Shown: positions 23,787-33,232 of the stretch, piece after piece
Layout of the letters: each line of letters starts with the position of its first letter
How positions within the stretch are numbered: the first letter of the stretch is position 1
From: Paenibacillus oleatilyticus
GTDB lineage: Bacteria; Bacillota; Bacilli; Paenibacillales; NBRC-103111
Length of the DNA: 64,000 bases
Assembly (NCBI RefSeq): GCF_018998565.1
Contig: NZ_JAHNZO010000006.1
Coordinates: forward strand, 1 to 64,000
Reading direction: 5' to 3'
Program-made: the position numbers and the translations under genes
The notes under the pieces: generated by a model
Seen by the model: only the letters and a program-made list of their open reading frames with translations
What the model was told of the DNA's origin: nothing
The model's database searches: none

Positions 23787-24953
23787 TCAGCAATTAAGCG
23801 GATTCTCCCGAATCGATTCCGGGATCGGCCGCCCAAGCACCCGATAATACAATTCTTCATACTGCCGCGTAATCAAATCGTTGCAGAACGTGTAGCGCGC
23901 CCGGTACAAACAAGCGTCCACCGTCTTTTTGTACAAGCTTTCGTCCTTCAGCAGCGCGATCGCATATGCCGCCATTTGTTCCACATCGCCGATGTCGGCC
24001 AAGTAACCGGTTTCCCCATGAGTAATCAACTCAGGAATACCGCCGGCGTTCGATGCGATCGTCGGCACGCCGCAGGCCATCGCTTCCAGCGCAACCAAAC
24101 CGAAGCTTTCCTTCTCGGACGGAAGCAGCATCAGGTCGGCTAACGACAGCAACTGAGCGACATCGTCCTGCTTGCCACAGAAGGTCACCCGATCCAACAA
24201 ACCGAGCTCCTTTACCTTGCAGAGCACCTTGGACAGCTCCGGGCCTTCGCCTACGAACAGCAGACGGGAAGGCACTTCTTTGCGGACGCGGTCGAAAATG
24301 TCCACGACATCCGTTACCCGCTTGACCGGACGAAAATTGGAAATGTGAATCAAAATCTTTTCGTCAGGATGCGCAAACTCTTTGCGAAGCGCTGCCACTT
24401 CACGCGGATAATACACCCGTTTGTCCACGAAATTGTAGGCCAAATCGATCGGCTTCTCGATGCCGAGCAATTGCCGCGTCTCCTGGATCAAATCCTGGGA
24501 TACGGCGGTCACCGCATCGCTTTGGTTGATCGCATACCGGATCAGGTCGCTTAACGATTCGTCCTGCGCCAGGACCGTAATATCGGTGCCATGCAAAGTC
24601 GTTACCACTTTCAGCTCTGGCCCGACCATTTGCTTGGCAAGCAGGGCGCAAACGGCGTGCGGAATAGCATAATGGACATGCAGCAAATCCAGCTCTTCCA
24701 GCTTCACCACCTGTGCAAGCTTGCTGGCCAAAGACAAATCGTATGGCGGATATTTAAACACGTAGTAGTCGTTGACTTCGACTTCGTGATAGAAGATGTT
24801 GCGATCGAACTTTCCAAGTCGAAATGGCATACTGTGCGTAATAAAATGAACCTCGTGCCCTTTTTCCGCAAGCAGCTTGCCGAGCTCGGTGGCGACGACG
24901 CCCGAACCCCCTAGCGTGGGATAGCATGTAATTCCGATTTTTAACCGGTTCAT
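23787..24953 (-). CDS. bshA: N-acetyl-alpha-D-glucosaminyl L-malate synthase
   Basis: GT4 glycosyltransferase that begins bacillithiol synthesis by joining GlcNAc (from UDP-GlcNAc) to malate. The 388-residue sequence opens with KIGITCYPTLGGSGVVATELG, has the LHVHYAIPHA segment and the EKESFGLVALEAMACGVP sugar-nucleotide site. Its neighbours bshB1 and mgsA match the B. subtilis order (ypjH-ypjG-ypjF), which supports the assignment. Confidence 0.95.
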   Translation of the reverse strand: MNRLKIGITCYPTLGGSGVVATELGKLLAEKGHEVHFITHSMPFRLGKFDRNIFYHEVEVNDYYVFKYPPYDLSLASKLAQVVKLEELDLLHVHYAIPHAVCALLAKQMVGPELKVVTTLHGTDITVLAQDESLSDLIRYAINQSDAVTAVSQDLIQETRQLLGIEKPIDLAYNFVDKRVYYPREVAALRKEFAHPDEKILIHISNFRPVKRVTDVVDIFDRVRKEVPSRLLFVGEGPELSKVLCKVKELGLLDRVTFCGKQDDVAQLLSLADLMLLPSEKESFGLVALEAMACGVPTIASNAGGIPELITHGETGYLADIGDVEQMAAYAIALLKDESLYKKTVDACLYRARYTFCNDLITRQYEELYYRVLGRPIPESIRENPLNC

Positions 24954-24998
24954 TGTTTTCGAGCCGCCTCCTTTTGCTCCTGAATTTGATCACGCTTT

Positions 24999-25703
24999 TT
25001 AGAACAGTTCTGTCAAATAAGGCAGCTTGCTGATAAAGCCTTCCGCATAACGGACCGCCCGTTTTTGCCCAAGCAGAGAGTCCCGGGCCTCCACCCGTTC
25101 CAGATAGCCTTGATTTAGCGGTGTGCGTACGATGTCGTTCCCTACAGCCGAGCCAGACGTTTCGAATTGGCTCCGGTATGCCAGCAGCGACGAGCGCTTG
25201 ATCTCATAATGGGCGGTCACGTCAACCATCACGTCCGGTTCTACCACATCGTTAATAAAATAAAAGTAGCTTTCTTCTACCGTATGCGCCGGGTGATCGG
25301 GCAAGTACCGTCTCAGCTTGGCATTGAACAACGCTTCCTGTACCAGCTTGCTGCAGGCGATATGGTCCGGATGCCGGTCCTCCCAATACGGAGCGAATAC
25401 GATGCGCGGCTTCCATGTACGGATCTCCAAAGCAATGCGCTCCACATACTCCGGCAGCAGATAAAGTCCGCGGTCCGGCAGCTGCAAATTGGTGCGTACG
25501 GTCAGACCAAGCGCCTCCGATGCCGCCTTGGCTTCTTGTTGGCGCGTTTCGACGGTACCGTTGGAGGACATTTCCGCCAAAGTCAAATCGCAAATGCCGA
25601 CTTTAAGCCCGGCTGCCGTATGCTTCGCAATCGTACCGCCCATACCGATTTCCGCATCGTCCGGGTGAGCGCCAAAAATGAGCAAATCAAGCGACTCGTT
25701 CAT
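24999..25703 (-). CDS. bshB1: Bacillithiol biosynthesis deacetylase BshB1
   Basis: Zinc-dependent LmbE-family deacetylase that converts GlcNAc-malate to GlcN-malate. The zinc motif [12 protein letters not shown] is at residues about 12-24 and the second histidine cluster in [10 protein letters not shown]. 234 residues, normal length. Its start overlaps the mgsA stop by 4 nt, and bshA follows 45 nt later. Confidence 0.95.
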   Translation of the reverse strand: MNESLDLLIFGAHPDDAEIGMGGTIAKHTAAGLKVGICDLTLAEMSSNGTVETRQQEAKAASEALGLTVRTNLQLPDRGLYLLPEYVERIALEIRTWKPRIVFAPYWEDRHPDHIACSKLVQEALFNAKLRRYLPDHPAHTVEESYFYFINDVVEPDVMVDVTAHYEIKRSSLLAYRSQFETSGSAVGNDIVRTPLNQGYLERVEARDSLLGQKRAVRYAEGFISKLPYLTELF

Positions 25704-26125
25704 TGGTCGATCCCCGGCTTGTATTTATGTACCAGCTCCCGCCATGCGAAGTCCCCCCGGTCAAGCGCCTTTACCAAAATTTCCGCGGTCGCGATATTGG
25801 TGGCGCAAGGAATCCCTTGAACGTCGCACAGACGAAGCAAAGCGATAATATCGGGCTCGTGCGGCTGCGCCATCAGCGGGTCGCGCAAAAAGATAATCAA
25901 ATCGATTTCATTGGTCGCCACCAAGGCTCCGATCTGCTGGTCCCCTCCGAGCGGACCAGACATAAAGCGGTTTATCTGCAGGTTCGTATTTTCCATAATG
26001 CGCGTGCCTGTCGTTCCGGTCGCATACAACGTATGATCTTGAAACACGTTCTCATAGGCTGTAACGAAATTTACCATTTCTTCCTTCTTGCGGTCGTGTG
26101 CGATAAGTGCGATTTTCATTGCCAT
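25700..26125 (-). CDS. mgsA: Methylglyoxal synthase
   Basis: Converts dihydroxyacetone phosphate to methylglyoxal and phosphate, a bypass of lower glycolysis. The 141-residue form from ATG 26125 ([14 protein letters not shown]) is used because AGGAG lies 10 nt upstream. Catalytic and phosphate-binding segments are [21 protein letters not shown] and [14 protein letters not shown]. Translationally coupled to bshB1, as in relatives; bacillithiol detoxifies methylglyoxal, so the pairing makes functional sense. Confidence 0.95.
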   Translation of the reverse strand: MAMKIALIAHDRKKEEMVNFVTAYENVFQDHTLYATGTTGTRIMENTNLQINRFMSGPLGGDQQIGALVATNEIDLIIFLRDPLMAQPHEPDIIALLRLCDVQGIPCATNIATAEILVKALDRGDFAWRELVHKYKPGIDQ

Positions 26126-26151
26126 AGGATGGCAGCTCCTCTCTAAACTCC

Positions 26152-26211
26152 TATAAAACGAGGACACTCGAGCGGTCCTTTTCGGTCCGGCCCCATGTCC
26201 TCTTTCGTTTT
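26152..26211 (-). terminator. Possible terminator after dapB
   Basis: On the minus strand AAACG and GAGGACA pair with TGTCCTCGTTT (three-base bulge), with a small inner GGACC hairpin. The T-run is short (TTTTAT). It starts at the dapB stop and ends just before mgsA. Confidence 0.55.
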
Positions 26212-27014
26212 TAATCGATAAAATGTTCGAAGCCGTAAACCATACCGGTATATTCCATGACTTTCTGAACGGCTACCTTCACACCTGGCATATACCCGGC
26301 CCGGTCATACGAGTCGTGACGGATTTTCAAGGATTGTCCGAACGCACCGAAGATGACCTCCTGCTGGGCAAAAATACCCGGCAGCCGAACGCTATGAATC
26401 CGGAAACCGTTATAATATCCTCCGCGCGAGCCTTCGATCGTCTCCACTTCGTTCGGATTGCCTTGACGCAGCTCCTGACGCGCTTCGGAGATCAGCTCCG
26501 CCGTCTTCACGGACGTGCCCGAAGGCGCGTCCAGCTTCTGGTCGCCATGATACTCGATAATTTCCAGATGAGGAAAATATTTGGCAGCTTGCGCAGCGAA
26601 TTTCATCATCAAAATGGCGCCGATCGAGAAATTCGGAGCGATCAAGCCACCGATCCCCGCTTCCTTGCACAGCCTGTCCAGTTCGGTAATATCTTCCGGC
26701 GTAAAGCCGGTCGTCCCCATGACGGGGCGAACCTTATGCTTTATAGCCAGTCGGGTATGCTCTACCGCCGAGTGCGGAGCCGTAAAATCAACCAGCACGT
26801 CGGGTTTCGTTTCCGCGAGAGCAAGCTCCAAATCGTCCGTAACCGCAATGCCGCAAGCATCCAGACCGATCAGTCTGCCTGCATCCGTTCCTACAGCGGA
26901 ACGGTTAACCGCAGCGGCCAGCTCCAGCTCCGGATCGCCCAAAACCAGCTTGACGACCTCGCGCCCCATACGGCCTCCCGCTCCGGCAACCGCTACTTTG
27001 ATGATTGGTTTCAT
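26211..27014 (-). CDS. dapB: 4-hydroxy-tetrahydrodipicolinate reductase
   Basis: NAD(P)H-dependent enzyme of the lysine and diaminopimelate pathway, also needed for spore dipicolinate. The 267-residue sequence has the Rossmann motif [14 protein letters not shown] and the active-site block [15 protein letters not shown] with the general acid His and the Lys. [10 protein letters not shown] and [10 protein letters not shown] are also conserved. mazG and a TPR gene lie upstream, as the ypjD-dapB order of B. subtilis predicts. Confidence 0.96.
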   Translation of the reverse strand: MKPIIKVAVAGAGGRMGREVVKLVLGDPELELAAAVNRSAVGTDAGRLIGLDACGIAVTDDLELALAETKPDVLVDFTAPHSAVEHTRLAIKHKVRPVMGTTGFTPEDITELDRLCKEAGIGGLIAPNFSIGAILMMKFAAQAAKYFPHLEIIEYHGDQKLDAPSGTSVKTAELISEARQELRQGNPNEVETIEGSRGGYYNGFRIHSVRLPGIFAQQEVIFGAFGQSLKIRHDSYDRAGYMPGVKVAVQKVMEYTGMVYGFEHFID

Positions 27015-27057
27015 ATGAATTCATTTTCCTTTCCGCTTAGGTGTCGATCATTGGCAC

Positions 27058-27588
27058 TTATAAGGTAACGCTCATATATTCCTTCCACTTTTGCCGGTAG
27101 TCCGCGAGCAGCCGCAAGCCGATGGAATGCTGCGGATCCAGCCTGAGCAGTTCCTGAATGGCCTGCACGGCCGGAGCGAACTCCCGAAGCCGGGAATAAG
27201 CGACACCCAATAGTAAAAAAGCTTCCTGCGAAAGCGGATCAAGCTTCACCGCTTGCTGCAGCAGCGACACCGCCAGCCAAAGCCGTTCGTCCGATTCCTC
27301 GAACAGCTTCTCTGCTTGAAAGGTCATTTGCCGCGCCTGCAGGTGCTGCAGATGGAACGTGTAATGCTCATCCTCCGGCTCAAGCCGTACCGCTTGGCTT
27401 GCATGCGTCGTTGCTTTATCCAGCTTGCCGCTGCGAGCGTACGTAATGGACAGCTTGTAATGGTACGCCGCGCATTCGGGATTCGTCGCAATCGCACGTT
27501 CGAACCAGGTAATGGCCTGTTCGAAGTCGTGATTAAGAATCGATTCGTACGCTTTCTTGATTGCCTCTTCGCCTTTCAACTCCATCAT
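27058..27588 (-). CDS. Tetratricopeptide-repeat protein
   Basis: A helical protein of about 176 residues with at least three TPR units: LNHDFEQAITWFERAIATNP, AAYHYKLSITYARSGKLDKA and EAFLLLGVAYSRLREFAPAV. The start is uncertain: two consecutive ATGs (27588, 27585) directly follow AAGGAG, and the frame stays open upstream into mazG. Position between mazG and dapB suggests co-transcription with dapB. Function unknown. Confidence 0.72.
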   Translation of the reverse strand: MMELKGEEAIKKAYESILNHDFEQAITWFERAIATNPECAAYHYKLSITYARSGKLDKATTHASQAVRLEPEDEHYTFHLQHLQARQMTFQAEKLFEESDERLWLAVSLLQQAVKLDPLSQEAFLLLGVAYSRLREFAPAVQAIQELLRLDPQHSIGLRLLADYRQKWKEYMSVTL

Positions 27589-27668
27589 CTCCTTCCTCAG
27601 CCAAGCCGGAAGCAAGCCTTCCCGCCGACATGAGAAGTGCAAGGTGATGATACAGTATATGAAAAGGA

Positions 27669-28004
27669 TCAAGCGTCCGTGTTTATTTTCGTCCAACGGT
27701 CCGCGTCCCGCGTCCGGAATTTGTGCATGACCTTATCATGCGCTTCCGTCAAATCGATGCCTAGCGAATTCGCAAAGCAGATGGTAATGAACAAAATGTC
27801 GCCAAGCTCAAGCTCGATGGAGTTTTCCTCTTCCGTCGCCTTTTTAGGCTTCTCGCCGTAACGATGGTTTACTTCCCGCGCCAGCTCCCCTACCTCTTCC
27901 GACATCCGGGCCAGCATCGTCAGCGGTTTGAAGTATCCTTCCTTAAACTGCGATATGTATTCGTGCACCTCGCCTTGGAGGTCCTTTAATGTTTTCTCGG
28001 ACAT
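27669..28004 (-). CDS. MazG-like nucleotide pyrophosphohydrolase
   Basis: A single-domain MazG protein of 111 residues, orthologous in position to B. subtilis ypjD. Metal-binding acidic residues are visible in MSEEVGELAREVNH (EExxE) and IELELGDILFITICFAN (ExxD). Such enzymes hydrolyse non-canonical or excess NTPs to NMPs. First gene of the leftward dapB-side block, divergent from the YitT-family gene. Confidence 0.9.
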   Translation of the reverse strand: MSEKTLKDLQGEVHEYISQFKEGYFKPLTMLARMSEEVGELAREVNHRYGEKPKKATEEENSIELELGDILFITICFANSLGIDLTEAHDKVMHKFRTRDADRWTKINTDA

Positions 28005-28212
28005 ACCGGGAGATGTTCACCCACCTTATTATCAGATGACGAACGGTTGTGCGAGACAACCGTATCAGTACCATGTTAACGCAAAGTGAGGGGGAATGAC
28101 AAATTTTTTTTGCTTCTTAAAACTTTTTCATTTACTTTATCATGAAAAAAAGGGCAACGCGATAACCTAAGAGAATGTTACTATAAACATCTTTTCGAAT
28201 CGAGGTGGATTT

Positions 28213-29079
28213 ATGCCGGAATCCCTGAAAGCACATCTGAAAAACATCGTTCCTATCTTGCTTGGCACGGCGATTTATGCGTTCGGAATTCATTATTTCG
28301 TGATCTCCAATGAATTGATGGAAGGCGGAGTGACCGGGGTTGCGCTGCTGCTCTCTTATATTTTCGGGCTGCCGCCGTCCTTGACGACTTTAGGTCTGAA
28401 CATCCCTCTATTTTACTTGGGGTGGCGTATTTTGGGCAAAGCGTCAATGGGATATACGGTGCTGGGCACCTTGTCCGTATCGTTCTTTCTATGGGTCATG
28501 GAGCGGCTCATTAAGGCGGGGTGGCTTGTTCCGTTCCGGACGGAACACGATTTCTTCCTGGCAACGGCTTATGCCGGGTTTACGCTCGGCCTCGGTCTCG
28601 GTATCGTTTTCCGGTACGGGGGAACGACCGGCGGTTCGGACATCTTGGCGAGAGTCGCTCACAAACTGAAGGGCTGGAGTATCGGGCAAGTGATCTTGAT
28701 TATGGACGTCGTCGTCATCGGCGCCTCGCTCTTCTTTCTCCCGAAAGAGAAAATCTTATATACCTTTGTCGCCGTGTTCATCGCTTCGAAGCTGATTGAC
28801 ATTCTTATCGAAGGGGCGTACGCCGCTAAATCGTTCATGATCGTCACCGATCACGCCGATGAGGTTTCTGCGGCGATTACGAAGGAACTGGACCGGGGCG
28901 CCACCCTGTTCCCTGCGGTCGGAGCCTACTCCAAGCAGCCCAAAAACGTCGTCTACTGCGTCGTAGCCCGGAGCGAAATGAAAAGGCTTAAAGACCTCGT
29001 CCGTTCCATCGATCCCCTCGCATTTCTCATCATAACGGAGGTTCACGACGTTGTCGGAGAAGGCTTTAAGCCAAATTAA
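28213..29079 (+). CDS. YitT-family membrane protein (DUF161 + DUF2179)
   Basis: A 288-residue protein with five or six membrane spans (DUF161; residues about 10-195) and a soluble C-terminal DUF2179 domain (about 205-285, including VYCVVARSEMKRLKDLV). GIVFRYGGTTGGSDILARV is typical of the family. GAGGTGG precedes the ATG. Its place next to mazG and the ypjB/ypjA genes corresponds to B. subtilis ypjC. Substrate unknown. Confidence 0.88.
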   Translation: MPESLKAHLKNIVPILLGTAIYAFGIHYFVISNELMEGGVTGVALLLSYIFGLPPSLTTLGLNIPLFYLGWRILGKASMGYTVLGTLSVSFFLWVMERLIKAGWLVPFRTEHDFFLATAYAGFTLGLGLGIVFRYGGTTGGSDILARVAHKLKGWSIGQVILIMDVVVIGASLFFLPKEKILYTFVAVFIASKLIDILIEGAYAAKSFMIVTDHADEVSAAITKELDRGATLFPAVGAYSKQPKNVVYCVVARSEMKRLKDLVRSIDPLAFLIITEVHDVVGEGFKPN

Positions 29080-29086
29080 GCCTTAT

Positions 29087-29971
29087 TCAGCTTCCCGGCT
29101 TTTCTTGGTCAGGACGGCGGACCGGAACAAGGCCGCCGTTTTTCTTGGATAACCGCCAGCCGGCAAAACCGAGCGATGCCAAGATGACGGAACCGAGCGT
29201 CACAATCCATAGGATCGGGTTCTGCTGTTCGGGGTAAGGCAAATAGGCGGTCGTCTCACGTTTCAAAAACAGCTTATCTAACAGGCCGCGGAGCGGAGGA
29301 ACCGCATTGAGCACGTTGCGGTACAGCTCGCCTTCTCCTTGAGCTTGAAGCTTAATGAAAGTTGCAAGCGAATCGAGCTTCTCGACGTCGGCAGGATTGC
29401 GGCTGATCAGCAAGCTCGGGCGGATGAGGCCAATATGCCGCTCCAGCAATGCCGCTCCTTTTCGAACCTCGGCTCTATTTTTATCGGTAGCGGCCTTTTC
29501 AAGCAGGTTCACATCGTCGGAGAGCAGCTTGTCATACTGCAGCCATAATGGCGTATGAGGGTGCGTCAGCGCATCCGCTGCGAGGCGAATTTTGGCAGCC
29601 GCCATCAATCCTTCTTCCGGCTTGAAGCTTGCCGCATGGAACACCCGCTTAGCATCCGTAACGGCCCTCGTCAGCGCGTTCATCCCTTCGATTGACGTGA
29701 TGCCTTCAAAGCGTATTTTCGGTATTTGATCGCTTAGCTGCTGAAGCGCCATCAGACTTCCCGGAACGTCTCCTTGCTTTGCTTTTTGGTACAGTTCTTC
29801 CGCCGTCCGGCCCAGCAACTCTGTCTTCTGCACCTGCTCCGCCGAGGGCTTGGACACCGACGTTTCTTTTGCGCTTTTTTCCTCCCCGCACCCTGTTGCA
29901 ACCAGCATTAAACTGACGGACAGGGCCAGCCAAACCCCGAACCTTTGCCATCTTCGAACCTTTCCGGCCAT
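29087..29971 (-). CDS. ypjB: Sporulation protein YpjB family
   Basis: A 294-residue membrane protein with an N-terminal signal or anchor (lipobox-like VATGC), an extracytoplasmic helical domain and a C-terminal span (ILWIVTLGSVILASLGFAGW). This layout and the position after ypjA match B. subtilis YpjB, a sporulation-annotated family of unknown mechanism. The ATG at 29971 follows GGAGGGG; an upstream in-frame start at 29995 is less likely. It converges with the YitT gene, 7 nt apart. Confidence 0.82.
   Translation of the reverse strand: MAGKVRRWQRFGVWLALSVSLMLVATGCGEEKSAKETSVSKPSAEQVQKTELLGRTAEELYQKAKQGDVPGSLMALQQLSDQIPKIRFEGITSIEGMNALTRAVTDAKRVFHAASFKPEEGLMAAAKIRLAADALTHPHTPLWLQYDKLLSDDVNLLEKAATDKNRAEVRKGAALLERHIGLIRPSLLISRNPADVEKLDSLATFIKLQAQGEGELYRNVLNAVPPLRGLLDKLFLKRETTAYLPYPEQQNPILWIVTLGSVILASLGFAGWRLSKKNGGLVPVRRPDQEKPGS
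29113..29143 (+). terminator. Terminator of YitT gene inside ypjB coding end
   Basis: ACGGCGG and CCGCCGT pair around a 12-base loop, followed by TTTTT on the plus strand, 34 nt after the YitT stop. The hairpin lies within the 3' coding end of the converging ypjB gene. Confidence 0.6.
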
Positions 29972-30025
29972 TGGGACATCCCCTCCTAAGTTCATCCTAT
30001 GGAGAGAAAGTGCCGATTAGACCGA

Positions 30026-30706
30026 CTATTTGGACGAGGTTCTGGCCGGCCGAAGCTCTCTTATGAGCCACAACACGAGCGCCACGGCAACGCTAACTAT
30101 ACTCAAGGTCAAAGTAAACGTGGCAATTTCAGATAGGTTGTCCTCCAGCACTTTCGGCAGCCACGGATACACCCCTTGCCCGTAATCCATCGTATCGTTC
30201 AACAATACCCAGCATGCGACAAGAATGACAGATAGCCAACGATATCGGTACAAGCGAAAGTACAGAACCGCTTCGGCCGCCATGCCAAGATGGGAGCATA
30301 CCAGCATCCAATCCTGCCATACAAGACTATCTCCCTTATACGCCCCGGCAAAAATGATCGCAACGGCCCAAATCCCATATTTAAACGAGGTCACGACAGC
30401 GAACGCTTCAACAAAGCTTCTCCAGCCGCTTTTCTTTGTTGGATTCAAAGTATCGGCCGGTGATCGATAATGGTCAAGAAGCCAATATCCTACCGCCCAA
30501 GTAAAAAACAAACTGGCCGTAGGGCTATCCGGCACAAATGGCAAATAAAGCGGCGACATTTCAACAATCGTATAGACCAACTGATTGCCATACCATATAT
30601 AGCCGTATATTGTCCCAAGCAGATTAATCCAGAACAAACTCCATAGCATGAACCGGCTGCTCAAAAATTCGCGCGAAAACCAGTATGACAAGCTCCTTCC
30701 CAACAA
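30026..30706 (-). CDS. ypjA: DUF1405 integral membrane protein (YpjA)
   Basis: A 226-residue membrane protein with about six hydrophobic spans and the conserved FWINLLGTIYGYIWYGNQL near the N-terminus, matching DUF1405/YpjA. It begins with TTG 30706, seven nt after GGAGGG. It follows the qcr operon terminator and precedes ypjB, as in B. subtilis. Function unknown; the fixed link to qcrABC hints at the cell envelope or respiration. Confidence 0.85.
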   Translation of the reverse strand: MLGRSLSYWFSREFLSSRFMLWSLFWINLLGTIYGYIWYGNQLVYTIVEMSPLYLPFVPDSPTASLFFTWAVGYWLLDHYRSPADTLNPTKKSGWRSFVEAFAVVTSFKYGIWAVAIIFAGAYKGDSLVWQDWMLVCSHLGMAAEAVLYFRLYRYRWLSVILVACWVLLNDTMDYGQGVYPWLPKVLEDNLSEIATFTLTLSIVSVAVALVLWLIRELRPARTSSK

Positions 30707-30761
30707 AACAGTTCCCTCCAGCTCCTTATGTGTTCAACCTCGACTTAGCTCCCTCGATTTT

Positions 30762-30793
30762 AAAAAAACCTGACCGCGCTTAACGGTCAGGTT
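30762..30793 (-). terminator. Terminator of qcrABC
   Basis: Perfect 10-bp stem AACCTGACCG/CGGTCAGGTT, seven-base loop, then seven T on the minus strand; eight nt after the qcrC stop. Confidence 0.9.
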
Positions 30794-30801
30794 CGGTTAA
30801 T

Positions 30802-31698
30802 TTATTTGCTTGCTTTTTGCTTGGAGAGCCAATCGGCCAGTTTGTCGATGTCAGCTTCCGTCAAACCTTTTGAGATGTTCGCATCATATTGGGCCGGCAT
30901 GCTGCCTTGGCCTTTCTTGATGATGCCGAGAATCTCGTCCTTCGAATGCTTGTCGCCAACTCCGCGAAGTGCCGGAATTTTGGCGGAAGGCATTCCTTTC
31001 AGTTCGCCGCCATGACAAGAAAGACAAGTGGATTTTTGGTAGATCGCTGCAGCCGGGTCATCCGGAGCAACGATTGCCGCAGCTTGCGCAGCCGGTTTCT
31101 TGGCTCCGCCGCCGCCTTCTCCGCCAGCTTTCCCCTTGTTGGCGTGCATTTCCTCTTCCCGCTTGATGTGCTCGGGAATCACGTTTTTCTCTTTCAGTTC
31201 CAGCTGATAGTGATGCCAGGATGTATACGTCAGATAAGTGACGGCAATCAAGCTCAAGAACATCAAAGAAGAAGCGATCGGACGCTTATAAAAGCGTCTT
31301 TCTTTCCCCGTATCCAAGAACGGCGCCAGCAACAGCCCGCCGAAGAGGATACCTGGAACGCCTACCGTACCTAGGACCACAAATTGGTTCGAAGTGTACG
31401 GATATTTCAGCAGCTGGTACATAAACAAGAAGTACCAGTCCGGCATTGGGATGAACTGCGTATTCGTTGGATCAGCAGGATAACCGAGCGGGGCCGCTTC
31501 GGACATAACCAAGGTCAGAATCCCGACCAGAACGACAACGCCAACCATCCATTCTTTTAATAGAAAGTTCGGAATAAATACTTCCGATTTTCCGGGATAA
31601 GCGGAATAATCTTGGGGAATCATCCGTGACGACTTGGCACGTACGCGCGAATCCCCGACGTAAACGATTTTTTCATCAGTTTTATGACCGTGAGCCAC
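30802..31698 (-). CDS. qcrC: Menaquinol:cytochrome c reductase, cytochrome b/c subunit
   Basis: A fusion of a subunit IV-like membrane half (residues about 45-170, with the quinol-site motif MPDWYF in place of PEWY) and a C-terminal cytochrome c domain with one heme site CLSCH. A Gly/Ala/Lys linker separates them. 298 residues. GTG start at 31698 after AAGGAGGG. With QcrA and QcrB it forms the b6c-type complex that passes electrons from menaquinol to cytochrome c. Confidence 0.96.
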   Translation of the reverse strand: MAHGHKTDEKIVYVGDSRVRAKSSRMIPQDYSAYPGKSEVFIPNFLLKEWMVGVVVLVGILTLVMSEAAPLGYPADPTNTQFIPMPDWYFLFMYQLLKYPYTSNQFVVLGTVGVPGILFGGLLLAPFLDTGKERRFYKRPIASSLMFLSLIAVTYLTYTSWHHYQLELKEKNVIPEHIKREEEMHANKGKAGGEGGGGAKKPAAQAAAIVAPDDPAAAIYQKSTCLSCHGGELKGMPSAKIPALRGVGDKHSKDEILGIIKKGQGSMPAQYDANISKGLTEADIDKLADWLSKQKASK

Positions 31699-31755
31699 GA
31701 TTCGCCCTCCTTCTCATTTTCTCATGAATACCGGCTCAGCAGGCCTCACCGGTTC

Positions 31756-32427
31756 TTACAGCGGACCGGAAATCCCTTGCTTGCGGATCATGAAGAAGTG
31801 TCCGGCGAGCAGGGCAAGCAAAGCTCCCGGCAGGAAGAACACGTGCAGAGCAAAGAATCTTGTCAGCGTCTGTGCGCCTACGATCTCGCCGCCCTGCAGA
31901 AGCGTCTTGGCATACGGACCGATGAACGGCGCCGACTCAACGATCTTGAGCGTAACGCTTGTTGCGAAATAGGCTTTGTTATCCCAAGGCAACAGGTAAC
32001 CCGTCAAACCAAGTCCCAACATGACGAAGAAGATGAGCATACCTACAACCCAGTTCATCTCGCGAGGCGCCTTGTAAGAACCCGTAAAGAAAACGCGGAG
32101 CGTATGTAAGAACATCATCACAATAACTAAGCTGGCTCCCCAGTGGTGCATGCCGCGGACAATAACGCCGAAAGCCACTTTATGCTGCAGGTAATCGACG
32201 CTCGCATAGGCATTGATAATATCCGGCACGTAATACATGGTAAGGAACATCCCGGACAAGATTTGTATAACTGTGATAAAGAATGTCAACCCGCCAAAGC
32301 AATAGACGAATGCGGAGAAGTGGTGCGCCGGGTTTACGTGCTCCGGTACCTCATGGTCCGCTACGTCCCTCCACATCGGCGTGATATCCAGACGTTCATC
32401 AATCCAGTTATAGACACTTTTAAACAT
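31756..32427 (-). CDS. qcrB: Menaquinol:cytochrome c reductase, cytochrome b6 subunit
   Basis: Four-span cytochrome b6, 223 residues. Heme-ligand histidines lie in the second and fourth helices (RGMHHWGASLVIVMMFLH, FFALHVFFLPGALL). A cysteine near the N-side (FVYCFGG) matches the covalent extra heme ci site known in B. subtilis QcrB and plastid b6. AAGGAGG precedes the ATG at about 11 nt. Confidence 0.96.
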   Translation of the reverse strand: MFKSVYNWIDERLDITPMWRDVADHEVPEHVNPAHHFSAFVYCFGGLTFFITVIQILSGMFLTMYYVPDIINAYASVDYLQHKVAFGVIVRGMHHWGASLVIVMMFLHTLRVFFTGSYKAPREMNWVVGMLIFFVMLGLGLTGYLLPWDNKAYFATSVTLKIVESAPFIGPYAKTLLQGGEIVGAQTLTRFFALHVFFLPGALLALLAGHFFMIRKQGISGPL

Positions 32428-32446
32428 CTGATGTTACGCCTCCTTA

Positions 32447-32992
32447 TTACACCCGTTTGTTCGGACCGAGCTGACCCAGGTACACAAAACCCTGTTCGAT
32501 CTTCACTTCGTATTCGTCGAGCGGCAGCGGTGCGACGGCCAAGTTTTTGCCGTCTGCGGTATAGTGGGCGCCGTGGCAAGGACAGTAATACTGGTCCTTA
32601 TACTCCGGGCTGCCGTTCCAGTTGACCGTACAGCCAAGGTGCTTACACGTCGGATTGAGCGCGAAGACTTTGCCGTCCTTCCCTTTGGAAATCCACGCCT
32701 CAAGCTCCGGTTCGCTTTCGTACCAGCCGTCCACTTGATGTACTTTAAATTTAAAGGATTTCGGCTCGTTCGTTACCTTCGATTCTTCTACAACCTTAAC
32801 CCATTGAGCCTGAGCTTTAGGCTGAAGAACCGGATCCACCGCAAACCGAATCATCGGAACCAGCATCCCGGCACCCATGAAAGCTCCAGCTCCGCCAAGG
32901 GTGTAGTTAAGAAACTGGCGTCTGGACATTTCACGACGCGCCACCGGCTTCTCACCGTGATGCTGCGACTCTTGATTCGAGTGATCGTTCAT
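32447..32992 (-). CDS. qcrA: Rieske iron-sulfur protein
   Basis: Membrane-anchored Rieske [2Fe-2S] subunit, 181 residues. Cluster ligands are in CKHLGC and CPCHG. The N-terminus carries a Tat-like motif (SRRQFL) before the single membrane helix, in line with Tat export of folded Rieske proteins. First gene of qcrABC; a consensus-like promoter lies about 75 nt upstream. Confidence 0.96.
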   Translation of the reverse strand: MNDHSNQESQHHGEKPVARREMSRRQFLNYTLGGAGAFMGAGMLVPMIRFAVDPVLQPKAQAQWVKVVEESKVTNEPKSFKFKVHQVDGWYESEPELEAWISKGKDGKVFALNPTCKHLGCTVNWNGSPEYKDQYYCPCHGAHYTADGKNLAVAPLPLDEYEVKIEQGFVYLGQLGPNKRV

Positions 32993-33066
32993 TTTCGTTC
33001 TACCCCCTTTTGCAACATATATCAGTCGTTCGACATAACTTTACACCATATACTAGGACATAACTA

Positions 33067-33095
33067 ATAATAGCTTACGTCTCTGGGTGCGTCAA
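33067..33095 (-). promoter_or_regulatory. Sigma-A promoter of qcrABC
   Basis: Minus strand TTGACG, 17-nt spacer, TATTAT; about 75 nt before qcrA. No clear operator was seen around it. Confidence 0.75.
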
Positions 33096-33232
33096 GAATG
33101 CAGACAGGCCATTCCGGCGTGTAATTCTGGCCGCTGATCACAGTGTTAACGAAATTGTCACAACTGCCGGAACACCCTGAAAACGAGGGCTCTTGCATAG
33201 AATTTGCATAGTTCCCACAGATCATACATGCT

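Noticed and set aside
33140-33170. Possible Rex operator (TTGTGAC ... TTAACAC) near qcrA
   Set aside because: Half-sites have the wrong spacing and poor symmetry for TTGTGA-N6-TCACAA, and it lies upstream of the promoter.
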